NCBI RefSeq assembly: GCF_040253615.1
Contig: NZ_JBEJGY010000004.1
Coordinates: 6,386,001-6,450,000, forward strand
DNA: 64,000 bases
Origin: Streptomyces sp. Edi4
Lineage (GTDB): Bacteria > Actinomycetota > Actinomycetes > Streptomycetales > Streptomycetaceae
Direction of reading: 5' to 3'
Positions 54,596 to 63,903 of the stretch are shown here, piece after piece. A program made the position numbers and the translations under genes. Every line of letters begins with the position of its first letter. Positions within the stretch are counted from its first letter, which is position 1. A model generated the notes under the pieces. That model was not told the origin of the DNA. It ran no database searches and was given only the letters and a program-made list of their open reading frames with translations.

Positions 54596-55818
54596 TTGCT
54601 GCCTCCGGCGTCCTTGTGGTGCGGGTTCTCCCAGATGACCGTGGCGCCCATGCCGAAGCCGACGCACATGGTGGTGAGGCCGTAGCGGACCTCGGGCTGC
54701 TCCTCGAACTGCCGGGCCAGCTGCGTCATCAGGCGTACGCCCGAGGAGGCGAGCGGGTGGCCGTAGGCGATGGCGCCGCCGTACTGGTTGACGCGCGCGT
54801 CGTCGTCGGCGATGCCGTAGTGCTCCAGGAACGCGAGGACCTGGACGGCGAACGCCTCGTTGATCTCGAAGAGGTTGATGTCCTCGATGGACAGGCCCGC
54901 CTTGGCGAGCGCCTTCTCCGTGGCCGGGATCGGGCCGTAGCCCATGACCTCGGGCTCCACGCCGGCGAAGGCGTAGGAGACCAGGCGCATCTTCACGGGG
55001 AGGTTGTTCTCCCGCGCGAACTCCTCGGACGCGATGATCGACGCGGTGGCGCCGTCGTTGAGGCCGGCCGCGTTGCCCGCGGTGACGTTGCCGTGGACGC
55101 GGAACGGCGTCTTCAGGTTCGCCAGGCTCTCCAGGGTGGTGCCCGGACGCATCGGCTCGTCGGCGGTGACCAGGCCCCAACCGGTCTCGCCCACCTCGGC
55201 GTTGGTGTTGCGCACCGAGATCGGGACCAGGTCCTGCTGGATCTTGCCGTCGGCGTACGCCTTGGCGGCCTTCTCCTGCGAGCGCACGGCGTACTCGTCG
55301 GCGCGGCGCTTGGTGATGTTCGGGTAGCGGTCGTGCAGGTTCTCGGCGGTCATGCCCATGAACAGGGCGGACTCGTCGACCAGCTTCTCGCTGACGAACC
55401 GCGGGTTGGGGTCGACGCCCTCACCCATGGGGTGGCGGCCCATGTGCTCGACGCCACCGGCGATCACGGCGTCGTACGCGCCGAACGCGATCGAGCCGGC
55501 GACGGAGGTCACGGCGGTCAGGGCGCCGGCGCACATGCGGTCGATGGAGTAGCCCGGCACGGACTGCGGGAGACCCGCGAGGATGCCGGCGGTGCGGCCC
55601 AGGGTCAGACCCTGGTCGCCGATCTGCGTGGTCGCGGCGATGGCGACCTCGTCGATCTTCGCGGGGTCCAGGGCCGGGTTGCGGCGCAGCAGCTCACGGA
55701 TGGCCTTGACGACGAGATCGTCGGCCCGGGTCTCGTGGTAGATGCCCTTCGGGCCCGCCTTGCCGAACGGGGTGCGGACGCCGTCGACGAAGACGACGTC
55801 CCTGACGGTACGAGGCAC
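54592..55818 (-). CDS. fadA: Acetyl-CoA C-acyltransferase (thiolase)
   Basis: 408 residues from GTG 55818 (GGAGGAG before it). Catalytic Cys in DRMCAGALTAV (near 90), His in GGAIAYGHPLASSG (near 361) and second Cys in TTMCVGFGMG (near 391). It cleaves 3-ketoacyl-CoA with CoA, the last step of each beta-oxidation cycle. Operon with fadB, translationally coupled. The longer frame to 55863 has no ribosome site and is rejected. Confidence 0.95.
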   Translation of the reverse strand: MPRTVRDVVFVDGVRTPFGKAGPKGIYHETRADDLVVKAIRELLRRNPALDPAKIDEVAIAATTQIGDQGLTLGRTAGILAGLPQSVPGYSIDRMCAGALTAVTSVAGSIAFGAYDAVIAGGVEHMGRHPMGEGVDPNPRFVSEKLVDESALFMGMTAENLHDRYPNITKRRADEYAVRSQEKAAKAYADGKIQQDLVPISVRNTNAEVGETGWGLVTADEPMRPGTTLESLANLKTPFRVHGNVTAGNAAGLNDGATASIIASEEFARENNLPVKMRLVSYAFAGVEPEVMGYGPIPATEKALAKAGLSIEDINLFEINEAFAVQVLAFLEHYGIADDDARVNQYGGAIAYGHPLASSGVRLMTQLARQFEEQPEVRYGLTTMCVGFGMGATVIWENPHHKDAGGSK

Positions 55819-56004
55819 GATGGCTCTCCTCCAGGTGCGGGATGGCACTGCTGCGCTTGGCACACGCGACTGAGCGTGCGCTCACCTCACCCATGCTACT
55901 TACGGGTAACCAAACTGCCCAGTCCCCTGGCCCGGAGCGGCGAAGGTCACACTCCCGGGGCCCACCCCGGCCACCTGTGCCCGCCCGGGCCCGCCCCGAC
56001 CCCG

Positions 56005-56525
56005 CCAGGGGCGCGGGGAACTGCGCGCCCAGCCCCGCACGGCCCGCACCCGAGCTCCCTGGGGCTCCGCCCCAGACCCCGTTCGCGCCTGAAGGGCGCT
56101 CGTCCTCAAACGCCGGACGGGCTGAGATATGCGGTGTGGGCCGGCACCACCCCTGCCAGGGGCGCGGGGAACTGCGCGAGGAGCGACCACGGCCCGCAGC
56201 CGAGCTCCCTGGGGCTCCGCCCCAGACCCCGTTCGCGCCTGAAGGGCGCTCGTCCTCAAACGCCGGACGGGCTGAGATATGCGGTGTGGGCCGGCACCAC
56301 CCCTGCCAGGGGCGCGGGGAACTGCGCGAGGAGCGACCACGGCCCGCAGCCGGGCTCCCTGGGGCTCCGCCCCAGACCCCGTTCGGCCTGAACGGCCTCG
56401 TCCTCAAGCGCCGGACGGGCTGGGGGTGCCCGGCGCGGGCCAGTACCGGTGCTGCCAGGGGCGCGGGGAATTGCGCGACCAGCCCCGCGCGGCCCGCAGC
56501 CGGGGTCCCGGGGCCCCGCCACTGG
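56005..56525. repeat. Tandem array of a roughly 150-bp intergenic element
   Basis: Units begin with CCAGGGGCGCGGGGAA at 56005, 56156, 56306 and 56455 (spacing 151, 150, 149); the fourth is cut after about 70 bases. Units 2 and 3 are almost identical. Each contains small hairpins: CTGGGGCTCCGCCCCAG, and GCGCC-TGAA-GGGCGC in the first two, followed by a GTCCTCAAACGCCGGACGGG segment. Similar modules are common between Streptomyces genes. It fills most of the 787-base gap between fadA and rnd; no gene is seen there. Confidence 0.88.
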
Positions 56526-56605
56526 GCCGGGTTGTGTTCGCGCTCCCGCGCGGCAGCGCCAGCGTGGGGGAATTCGGCTGAAAGTCGTGGGTGGTCACCC
56601 CGGGG

Positions 56606-57889
56606 TCAGGGCGTCGCCGGGGTGTCCCTCAGGGCCGCGGAGAGGAGGGGCGTCACCTGGGTGACCTGCCAGGGCCTCGCGCCGTAGGACGAGAGCGCCT
56701 GCGCCACCGCCGCCTCGGAATGATCCCCCGGTGGCTCCCAGCACACCCGCCGCACCGTGTCCGGCGTGATCAGGTTCTCCTGCGGCATGTTCAGCCGCTC
56801 GGCGAGCGCGGAGACCGCCGCGCGGGCCGCCGAGAGCCGGGCCGCGGCCGCCGGGTCCTTGTCCGCCCACGCGCGCGGCGGCGGCGGCCCCTGCAAGGGT
56901 TGCCCCGGCTGCGGCAGCTCCGCCTCCGACAGGGCCTTCGCCCGGTCGACCGCCGCCTGCCACTGCTCGAGCTGGCGCCGCCCCATCCGGTGCCCGAACC
57001 CGGTGAGCGCGGTCAGCGCCGTCACCGTGGCGGGCAGCGCGAGCGAGGCCTCGATGATCGCGGAGTCGCTGAGGACCTTGCCGGGCGAGACGTCACGCCG
57101 CTGCGCCACCGCGTCCCGGGCCGTCCACAGTTCGCGTACGGCGGCCATCTGACGGCGCCTGCGCACCTTGTGCATGCCGGAGGTGCGGCGCCAGGGGTCC
57201 TTGCGCGGCGGGGCCGGCGGGGCCGAGGCGATCGCGTCGAACTCCTCGTGGGCCCATTCCAGCTTGCCCTGCCGCTCCAGCTCCTTCTCCAGCGCGTCCC
57301 GCAGGTCGACCAGGAGCTCCACGTCGAGCGCCGCGTAGCGCAGCCAGGGCTCGGGGAGCGGCCGGGTCGACCAGTCGACGGCGGAGTGGCCCTTCTCCAG
57401 GGCGTACCCGAGCACGCTCTCGACCATCGCGCCCAGGCCCACGCGCGGGAAGCCCGCGAGGCGTCCGGCGAGCTCGGTGTCGAAGATCCGGGAAGGGACC
57501 ATGCCTATTTCGCGCAGACAGGGAAGATCCTGGGTGGCGGCGTGCAAGATCCACTCGGTGTCCGAAAGTGCCTCCCCCAAAGCGGAGAGATCCGGACATC
57601 CGACGGGATCGATGAGTGCGGTGCCCGCGCCCTCGCGGCGCATCTGCACCAGGTAGGCCCGCTGGCCGTAGCGGTAGCCGGACGCGCGCTCGGCGTCCAC
57701 GGCGACGGGGCCGGTGCCGGCCGCGAACGCGGCGACGACTTCGGCCAGCGCGTCGTCGGTGGCTACGACGGGCGGAATGCCCTCTCGGGGCTCCAGCAAG
57801 GGAATCGGCGCCTTCTCGACGTCGTCCGGGGGAGCGCCCCCGGTGGTTCGCAGTGCTGTCTCTGCTGCGGTCTTATGGGCGTCGGTCAC
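56606..57889 (-). CDS. rnd: Ribonuclease D (3'-5' exonuclease, HRDC)
   Basis: 427 residues. DEDD exonuclease motifs: Exo I VDAERASGYRY (Asp/Glu near 64-66), Exo II HAATQDLPCL, and Exo III YAALDVELL. An HRDC domain follows (about 235-310: RELWTARDAVAQRRDVSPGK). It trims 3' ends of structured RNAs such as tRNA precursors. The Ala/Pro-rich linker and C-terminal extension are normal for actinobacteria. Confidence 0.93.
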   Translation of the reverse strand: MTDAHKTAAETALRTTGGAPPDDVEKAPIPLLEPREGIPPVVATDDALAEVVAAFAAGTGPVAVDAERASGYRYGQRAYLVQMRREGAGTALIDPVGCPDLSALGEALSDTEWILHAATQDLPCLREIGMVPSRIFDTELAGRLAGFPRVGLGAMVESVLGYALEKGHSAVDWSTRPLPEPWLRYAALDVELLVDLRDALEKELERQGKLEWAHEEFDAIASAPPAPPRKDPWRRTSGMHKVRRRRQMAAVRELWTARDAVAQRRDVSPGKVLSDSAIIEASLALPATVTALTALTGFGHRMGRRQLEQWQAAVDRAKALSEAELPQPGQPLQGPPPPRAWADKDPAAAARLSAARAAVSALAERLNMPQENLITPDTVRRVCWEPPGDHSEAAVAQALSSYGARPWQVTQVTPLLSAALRDTPATP

Positions 57890-57915
57890 CTGTCAAGGGT
57901 ATCTGTGTATGCGCG

Positions 57916-57949
57916 GCGCCCGTCGACGGAACGTTCCGTCGACGGGCGC
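57916..57949 (-). terminator. Terminator between the LuxR regulator and rnd
   Basis: A perfect 34-bp palindrome (17-bp arms) containing GTCGACGGAACGTTCCGTCG lies 39 bases after the stop of the LuxR gene. Confidence 0.75.
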
Positions 57950-57988
57950 GGTGGGGCGCGTGAGGGTCGTAATTCGGTCAGTATTCGG

Positions 57989-58651
57989 TCAGTGGATGAT
58001 TCCGGTGCGCAGCGCGACAGCGACCATCCCGGCCCGGTCCCCCGTGCCGAGCTTGCGTGCGATCCGGGCGAGGTGGGACTTGACGGTCAGAGCGGACAGG
58101 CCCATCGAGACGCCGATCGCCTTGTTGGACTGGCCCTCGGCCACGAGCCGCAGCACTTCGACCTCACGGCCGGAGAGCTCGCGGTAGCCGCCCGGGTGGC
58201 TCGGGGCACCCGGGGGGCGGCGGTGCATACGGGCGGCCGCGGCGCCGATGGGGGCGGCGCCGGGACGGCCGGGGTGGCCGATGTTGGTGCGGGTGCCGGT
58301 GACGACGTAGCCCTTCACACCGCCCGCGAGGGCGTTGCGCACGGCGCCGATGTCGTCGGCGGCGGACAGGGCCAGGCCGTTGGGCCAGCCCGCGGCTCGG
58401 GTCTCGGACAGCAGGGTCAGCCCGGAACCGTCGGGCAGGTGGACGTCGGCAACGCAGATGTCGCGCGGGTTGCCGACGCGGGGACGGGCCTCCGCGATGG
58501 ACGACGCCTCGATGACGTCACGTACTCCGAGCGCCCACAGGTGCCGGGTGACGGTGGAGCGGACTCGGGGGTCGGCAACGACGACCATGGCCGTCGGCTT
58601 GTTCGGGCGGTAGGCGACCAGGCTTGCGGGCTGCTCAAGAAGAACGGACAC
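57989..58651 (-). CDS. Orphan LuxR-type response regulator
   Basis: 220 residues. The receiver domain (20-120) has Asp69 (VADVHLPDGSG) as phosphoacceptor, Ser96 and Lys113, but the usual acidic pair is Ala26-Asp27 (VVVADP), so Mg binding may be weak. The linker is Pro/Arg/Ala-rich. The LuxR HTH (about 155-215) reads LSGREVEVLRLVAEGQSNKA and LSALTVKSHLARIARKL. No sensor kinase is adjacent. The gene sits between rnd and hemE in streptomycetes, as far as I recall. Its targets are unknown. Confidence 0.88.
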   Translation of the reverse strand: MSVLLEQPASLVAYRPNKPTAMVVVADPRVRSTVTRHLWALGVRDVIEASSIAEARPRVGNPRDICVADVHLPDGSGLTLLSETRAAGWPNGLALSAADDIGAVRNALAGGVKGYVVTGTRTNIGHPGRPGAAPIGAAAARMHRRPPGAPSHPGGYRELSGREVEVLRLVAEGQSNKAIGVSMGLSALTVKSHLARIARKLGTGDRAGMVAVALRTGIIH

Positions 58652-59066
58652 CAGGCCTCCTGGAAAGGTGCGGACGGGGCCGGCTCGGGGATGAAGCCGG
58701 GGGGAACCGTGCAGTTAGGGTCACAAACCTCTTCGGCACCAAAGCCTTCGGCCTTTAGAGAATGATCACGATTTGGTGAGAAACATTTAGGGCAATTCGG
58801 ACACGTACTCGATCGTCGAGTGCGCTCCGGGGCGCGCGGCCGCGCGCGGGGGCCCACGAAAACGCCCCGCACCCCGCCAGAGGCGAGGCGCGGGGCGGGT
58901 AAACGGAGGGGGCGTGGAGGGGGAAAAGCGGGCGCCCCCGAGCCCAACCGCAGCGCCCTCCCGCCTCGAAGGCCGCCGTCGCTCGGGCCCGCCAGAGCGC
59001 CCCTCCCGCCTCGAAGGCCTCCGCCATCGAAGGCCACCACCCTCGGCGGCAGACCTCCCGGGGGCC
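58652..59066. other. Gap with a hairpin and a 45-bp duplication
   Basis: Promoter side of the LuxR gene (AT-richer, 58735-58800), an 8-bp-stem hairpin (58863-58897) likely ending the DUF3000 transcript, and two copies of CTCCCGCCTCGAAGGCC at 58958-58974 and 59003-59019 (period 45). No gene. Confidence 0.5.
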
Positions 59067-59720
59067 TCAGCGTGGGTCGCGGCGCTGGGGGAGGGTGACT
59101 ACGCCGCCGCCCCCGTCGTCGGCGCCCGAGGCCGGCGGCAGGCCCGCGATCTGGCACAGCAGGTCGCACCAGGCCGCCAGATGCCCCGCGGTGTCCGGCA
59201 CCCCGCCGCGGCCCTCGTGGGGCGTCCAGGACGCGCGGATCTCGATCTGGGTGGCCGGAAGCCGCTCGGAGAGCCCGCCGAAGTAGTACGAACCGGCCCG
59301 CGTGACCGTGCCGCTCGCCTCCTTGTACGACAGGCCGCGCGCCTCGAGCGCGCCCGTCAGCCACGACCAGCAGACCTCGGGAAGCAGCGGGTTGGCCGCC
59401 ATCTCCGGCTCCAGCTCGGCCCGTACGAGGGTGACCAGACGGAAGGTGCCCTGCCAGGCGTCGTGGCCGGACGGGTCGTGCAGCAGGATCAGACGGCCGT
59501 CGGCCAGATCGTCCTCGCCCTCGACGACGGCCGCCTCAAGCGCGTAGGCGTGCGGCGCGAGACGCTGGGGCGGCCGCGTCTCGTCCACCTCGATCTCGGG
59601 GCGCGGTCGCGCCGCGCGCAGTGCGTCGACGGCCTGACGGAAGGGGATCGGAACGGTGGTACCGTCCGCCGCTTCCCTGCCGTCGGCGCCATCCGAAGTT
59701 CGTCCCTGAGCGGCAGCCAT
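59067..59720 (-). CDS. DUF3000 family protein
   Basis: 217 residues from ATG 59720. Matches what I recall of the actinobacterial DUF3000 family: PIPFRQAVDALRAARPRPEI (about 24-43), VTLVRAELEPEMAANPLLPE and YFGGLSERLPATQIEIRASW. It is acidic and cytosolic, without membrane segments. Encoded divergently from hemE (91 bases apart), a conserved neighbourhood in actinomycetes. Function unknown. Confidence 0.82.
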   Translation of the reverse strand: MAAAQGRTSDGADGREAADGTTVPIPFRQAVDALRAARPRPEIEVDETRPPQRLAPHAYALEAAVVEGEDDLADGRLILLHDPSGHDAWQGTFRLVTLVRAELEPEMAANPLLPEVCWSWLTGALEARGLSYKEASGTVTRAGSYYFGGLSERLPATQIEIRASWTPHEGRGGVPDTAGHLAAWCDLLCQIAGLPPASGADDGGGGVVTLPQRRDPR

Positions 59721-59811
59721 GCGGGGAAGACTAGGCGGAACGCGGGCCCGGCGCCGGTAGGGACACCCGGGCCGGGGTGGCCGCTTGCGGCCACATGCGA
59801 AGATTCTGGAC

Positions 59812-60879
59812 GTGAGCGCCAACGACCGCCCTGTGGGCCAGCCGAACAGCAAGACGCACGACTCCGCGTTCCTCAAGGCATGCAGGCGGGAAGCCGTCCC
59901 GCACACGCCGGTCTGGTTCATGCGCCAGGCGGGGCGCTCGCTGCCGGAGTACCTGAAGGTGCGCGAGGGCGTCCCCATGCTGGAGTCGTGCATGCGGCCG
60001 GAGCTGGTCACCGAGATCACGCTCCAGCCCGTGCGCCGCCACAAGGTCGACGCGGCCATCTACTTCAGCGACATCGTGGTCCCGCTCAAGGCCATCGGGA
60101 TCGACCTCGACATCAAGCCGGGCGTCGGCCCGGTCGTCGCCGACCCGATCCGCACCCGCGCCGACCTCGCCAAGCTGCGCGACCTGACCCCCGAGGACGT
60201 CCACTACGTCACCGAGGCGATCGGCATGCTCACCGGTGAGCTCGGCGCCACGCCGCTCATCGGCTTCGCGGGCGCCCCGTTCACGCTCGCCAGCTACCTC
60301 GTGGAGGGCGGCCCCTCGCGCAACCACGAGAACACCAAGGCCATGATGTACGGCGATCCCGAGCTCTGGGCCGACCTGCTCGACCGCCTCGCCGAGATCA
60401 CCGCCGCCTTCCTCAAGGTGCAGATCGAGGCCGGCGCCTCGGCCGTGCAGCTCTTCGACTCCTGGGTGGGCGCGCTCGCCCCCGCCGACTACCGGCGCTC
60501 CATCCTGCCCGCATCGGCCAAGGTCTTCGACGCGGTCGCCCCGTACAACGTGCCGCGCATCCACTTCGGCGTCGGCACCGGCGAACTGCTCGGTCTCATG
60601 GGCGAGGCCGGCGCGGACGTCGTCGGCGTCGACTGGCGCGTCCCGCTGGACGAGGCGGCCCGCCGCGTCGGCCCCGGCAAGGCGCTCCAGGGCAACCTCG
60701 ACCCCGCCGTCCTGTACGCGCCGACCGGGGCCGTCGAGGCCAAGGCCCGCGAAGTCCTCGACGCGGCAGCGGGCCTTGAGGGCCACATCTTCAATCTCGG
60801 CCACGGGGTGCTGCCCTCGATGGACCCGGACGCGCTGACCCGCCTCGTCGCGTACGTCCACGAGCAGACCGCCCGCTAG
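59812..60879 (+). CDS. hemE: Uroporphyrinogen decarboxylase
   Basis: 355 residues from GTG 59812. N-terminal signature PVWFMRQAGRSLPEY (Arg residues binding substrate carboxylates), YFSDIVVPLKAIGID (catalytic Asp), GFAGAPFTLASYL and the C-terminal FNLGHGVLP. It converts uroporphyrinogen III to coproporphyrinogen III. First haem gene of this locus; a flavoprotein gene on the other strand separates it from hemY-chdC. Confidence 0.96.
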   Translation: MSANDRPVGQPNSKTHDSAFLKACRREAVPHTPVWFMRQAGRSLPEYLKVREGVPMLESCMRPELVTEITLQPVRRHKVDAAIYFSDIVVPLKAIGIDLDIKPGVGPVVADPIRTRADLAKLRDLTPEDVHYVTEAIGMLTGELGATPLIGFAGAPFTLASYLVEGGPSRNHENTKAMMYGDPELWADLLDRLAEITAAFLKVQIEAGASAVQLFDSWVGALAPADYRRSILPASAKVFDAVAPYNVPRIHFGVGTGELLGLMGEAGADVVGVDWRVPLDEAARRVGPGKALQGNLDPAVLYAPTGAVEAKAREVLDAAAGLEGHIFNLGHGVLPSMDPDALTRLVAYVHEQTAR

Positions 60880-60882
60880 GCG

Positions 60883-62262
60883 CTACCCGGTGGCGCGCAC
60901 GGCCGACACCGCCTTGCGCGCCGCCACCAGGACCGGGTCCCACACCGAGGAGAACGGCGGGGCGTACCCGAGGTCGAGCGCGGTCATCTGCTCCACCGTC
61001 ATGCGGGCGGTCAGGGCGACGGCCGCGATGTCGATCCGCTTCGCCGCCCCCGCGCCGCCCACGATCTGCGTGCCGAGCAGCCGTCCGGTGCGCAGCTCGG
61101 CCAGCATCTTCACCGTCATCAAGGTCGCGCCCGGGTAGTAGCCCGCGACATTGGTGGACTCGATGCTCGCCGTGACGAACCGCAGTCCCTCCTCGCGGGC
61201 CTGGGCCTCGGTGAGTCCCGTGCGGGCGATCTCCGTGTCGCAGACCTTGGTGACGGCCGTGCCCACCACGCCCGGGAACGTGCCGTAGCCGCCGCCCACG
61301 TTGGAGCCGATGACCTGGCCCTGCTTGTTGGCGTGCGTGCCGAGCGCGATGTGACGGTGGCGGCCCGAGACCAGGTCGAGCACTTCCACGCAGTCGCCGC
61401 CCGCCCAGATGTTCTCGTGCCCGCGCACCCGCATCGCGGCGTCTGTGCGCAGAGCGCCCGAAGGGCCGAGCGGCAGACCGGCCGTGCGCGCGAGTTCCGT
61501 ACGCGGAGCGACACCCAGGCCGAGCACCACCACGTCCGCCGGGTAGGTGGCCGAAGCCGTCGCCACCGCCCGCACCCGGCCCGACTCATGGGTCAGCACC
61601 TCGGTGACCTCGGCGCCCGTCACCACGCGGATCCCGGAGCGCTCCATCGCCTCGGTCACCAGACGCCCCAGGTCCGGGTCGAGCGAGTTCATGGGCTGCT
61701 CCCCGCGCGTCACGAGCGTGACCTCGAAACCGCGCCCGAGCAGCGCCTCGGCCATCTCCACGCCGATGTAGCCGCCGCCCACCACCACCGCGCGCCGCTC
61801 CCCGGCCGCCGTCTCCAGGCTCTCCAGGAGCGCCCGCCCGTCGTCGATGGTCTGCGCCCCGTGCACGCCGGGAGCGTCGATGCCGGGCAGGTCCGGCCGG
61901 ACCGGGCGCGCGCCGGTCGCGATGACGAGCTTGTCGTACGCGGTCCACTCCTCGGCGCCCGAGGCGAGATCGCGGGCCCTGACCCGGCGCCCCGCCACGT
62001 CGAGCTCCGTCACCTCCGTGCCCATCCGCAGATCGATCCCGCGCTCGCGGTGCTCCTTCGGCGTGCGGGCGATCAGGTCCTCGTGGCGCGGCACCGCGCC
62101 CCCGACCCAGTACGGGATCCCGCACGCCGAGTACGACGTGAAGCCCGAGCGCTCGAAGGCGACGATCTCCAGCTCGTCGGATGTCCTGAGCCTGCGGGCC
62201 TGCGAGGCCGCGGACATGCCCGCCGCGTCACCGCCGATGACCACCAGTCGCTCCGCCGCCAT
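60883..62262 (-). CDS. FAD-dependent disulfide reductase, CoA-disulfide-reductase type
   Basis: 459 residues. N-terminal FAD motif VIGGDAAGMSAASQARR (7-23). Single redox Cys in SYSACGIPYWVGG (near 43-55), the mark of CoA-disulfide reductases/NADH oxidases rather than the CxxxxC of glutathione reductases. NAD-binding VVGGGYIGVEMAE (near 158), then a C-terminal dimerisation domain. Likely reduces CoA disulfide or a related low-molecular thiol, or acts as an NADH oxidase. It is convergent with hemE (3 bases between stops) and divergent from hemY. Confidence 0.88.
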   Translation of the reverse strand: MAAERLVVIGGDAAGMSAASQARRLRTSDELEIVAFERSGFTSYSACGIPYWVGGAVPRHEDLIARTPKEHRERGIDLRMGTEVTELDVAGRRVRARDLASGAEEWTAYDKLVIATGARPVRPDLPGIDAPGVHGAQTIDDGRALLESLETAAGERRAVVVGGGYIGVEMAEALLGRGFEVTLVTRGEQPMNSLDPDLGRLVTEAMERSGIRVVTGAEVTEVLTHESGRVRAVATASATYPADVVVLGLGVAPRTELARTAGLPLGPSGALRTDAAMRVRGHENIWAGGDCVEVLDLVSGRHRHIALGTHANKQGQVIGSNVGGGYGTFPGVVGTAVTKVCDTEIARTGLTEAQAREEGLRFVTASIESTNVAGYYPGATLMTVKMLAELRTGRLLGTQIVGGAGAAKRIDIAAVALTARMTVEQMTALDLGYAPPFSSVWDPVLVAARKAVSAVRATG

Positions 62263-62303
62263 GGGTGCTGCCTCCGCTCGTGAGGGTCCGCTTGTCCTGA
62301 TCA

Positions 62304-62315
62304 CGATACGTATCG
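62304..62315. promoter_or_regulatory. Palindrome between the flavoprotein gene and hemY
   Basis: CGATACGTATCG, a perfect 12-bp palindrome 42 bases upstream of the flavoprotein start, in the 206-base divergent region with hemY. Candidate operator; the regulator is unknown. Confidence 0.5.
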
Positions 62316-62468
62316 CGGGGGCGCGGGATTCCCGGCCGCTCGGGAGCCGGCCGGGCGTTGGCCGACGGTCGTGCCCAACTGACCTCGGGAACAGGTGAGT
62401 TGATCGAAGCTCGGGCACGCGTCGGGGCTCGTTCCGGCCGGTGGGCGCCACAATGAGACAGTGGAGGC

Positions 62469-63899
62469 ATGGACAACGCCCCCGACCGCACCCCGCACAT
62501 CGTCGTCGTCGGCGGCGGCATCTCCGGACTCGCCGCCGCCCACCGGCTGCTCGCCGCCGGCGTCCGGGTGACCGTGCTCGAAGGCAGCGCGGTGCTCGGC
62601 GGCAAGCTGCTCTCCGGTGAGATCGAGGGCGCGCCCGTCGACCTGGGGGCCGAGTCGATGCTGGCCCGGCGCCCCGAGGGCCTGGAGCTCGCCCGCGCGG
62701 TCGGCCTCGGCGACCGGATCCAGGCACCCGCCGCGGCGAACGCCGCGCTGTGGACCCGGGGCGCCCTGCGGCCGATGCCCACCGGACATGTCATGGGCGT
62801 ACCCGCGCGGCCCGACACCCTGCACGACGTCCTGTCCGCCGAGGGTTTGGCCCGCGTCGCGCGGGACCGCGACCTCGCGCCCACCGAGGTCGGCGAGGAC
62901 ATCGGCGTCGGCGAGTTCGTCGCCCGGCGGGTCGGCCGCGAGGTCGTCGACCGGCTGGTGGAGCCGCTGCTCGGCGGTGTGTACGCGGGCGACGCCTACC
63001 GGATCTCGATGCGGGCCGCCGTGCCCCAGCTCTTCGAGGCGGCCCGCACCCACGGCTCGCTCCTCGACGGCGTGCGGGACATCCGGGCGAAGGCCGCCGC
63101 CCGGCAGCGCGGCGGCCCGGTCTTCGCGGGCCTGGACGGCGGCATGGGCACCCTGCCGCTCGCGGTCGCCGACGCCGTACGCGCCCAGGGCGGCGAGATC
63201 CGCACCGAGACCCCGGTGCTCGGCCTGACCAGGACCGCCGACGGCTGGCGCATCCGGACCGACAGCGCGCTCATCGACGCCGACGGCGTGATCCTCTCCA
63301 TCCCCGCCTGGTCCGCCGCGACCCTGCTCGCCGACGCGTCGCCGGCCGCCGCCGCCGAACTCGCCGAGGTCGAGTACGCCTCGATGGCCCTGGTCACCCT
63401 CGCCTTCCGCCGCGCCGACCTCGCGGGCCTCGAAGAGCGCTCCGGGTTCCTCGTGCCGCCGGTGGACGGGCGCACCATCAAGGCCTCCACCTTCTCCACG
63501 CACAAGTGGAGTTGGGTCAAGGAGCGCGGCCAGGACCTGTTCGTGCTGCGCACCTCGATCGGACGCTACGGCGACGAACGCCACCTGGACTGGGACGACG
63601 CCGACCTCGTGGACGTCTCGCTCGGTGACCTCGGCGACGCCGTGGGCCTCGCCGCGAAGCCCGTCGCCACCACCGTCAACCGCTGGATCGGCGGCCTTCC
63701 GCAGTACCCGGTGGGCCATCTCGCCAAGGTCGCGCGCATCCGCGCGGCCGTCGCCGAGCTGCCAGGACTGCGCGTGTGCGGCGCCGTCTACGACGGCGTG
63801 GGCATCCCCGCGTGCGTCGCCAGCGCCTGGCGCGCGGCCAACGAGATCATCGCCACGTCGACCCCGGCGCGGAACACCCAGTGGGACGCGGGACAATAG
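62469..63899 (+). CDS. hemY: Coproporphyrinogen III oxidase (HemY/CgoX type)
   Basis: 476 residues. FAD fold VVVGGGISGLAAAHRL (12-27) and LEGSAVLGGKLLSG, the family's GAES-containing segment (DLGAESMLARRP), and the C-terminal YDGVGIPACVASAWRAANEI. In actinobacteria this enzyme oxidises coproporphyrinogen III to coproporphyrin III in the coproporphyrin-dependent route; the chdC gene directly following supports that rather than protoporphyrinogen oxidation. ATG 62469. Confidence 0.93.
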   Translation: MDNAPDRTPHIVVVGGGISGLAAAHRLLAAGVRVTVLEGSAVLGGKLLSGEIEGAPVDLGAESMLARRPEGLELARAVGLGDRIQAPAAANAALWTRGALRPMPTGHVMGVPARPDTLHDVLSAEGLARVARDRDLAPTEVGEDIGVGEFVARRVGREVVDRLVEPLLGGVYAGDAYRISMRAAVPQLFEAARTHGSLLDGVRDIRAKAAARQRGGPVFAGLDGGMGTLPLAVADAVRAQGGEIRTETPVLGLTRTADGWRIRTDSALIDADGVILSIPAWSAATLLADASPAAAAELAEVEYASMALVTLAFRRADLAGLEERSGFLVPPVDGRTIKASTFSTHKWSWVKERGQDLFVLRTSIGRYGDERHLDWDDADLVDVSLGDLGDAVGLAAKPVATTVNRWIGGLPQYPVGHLAKVARIRAAVAELPGLRVCGAVYDGVGIPACVASAWRAANEIIATSTPARNTQWDAGQ

Positions 63900-63903
63900 C
63901 CAC

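Noticed and set aside
56005..56525. Coding region of 237-281 residues through the 150-bp array
   Set aside because: Open frames exist on both strands only because the unit lengths avoid stops; no start signal or family.
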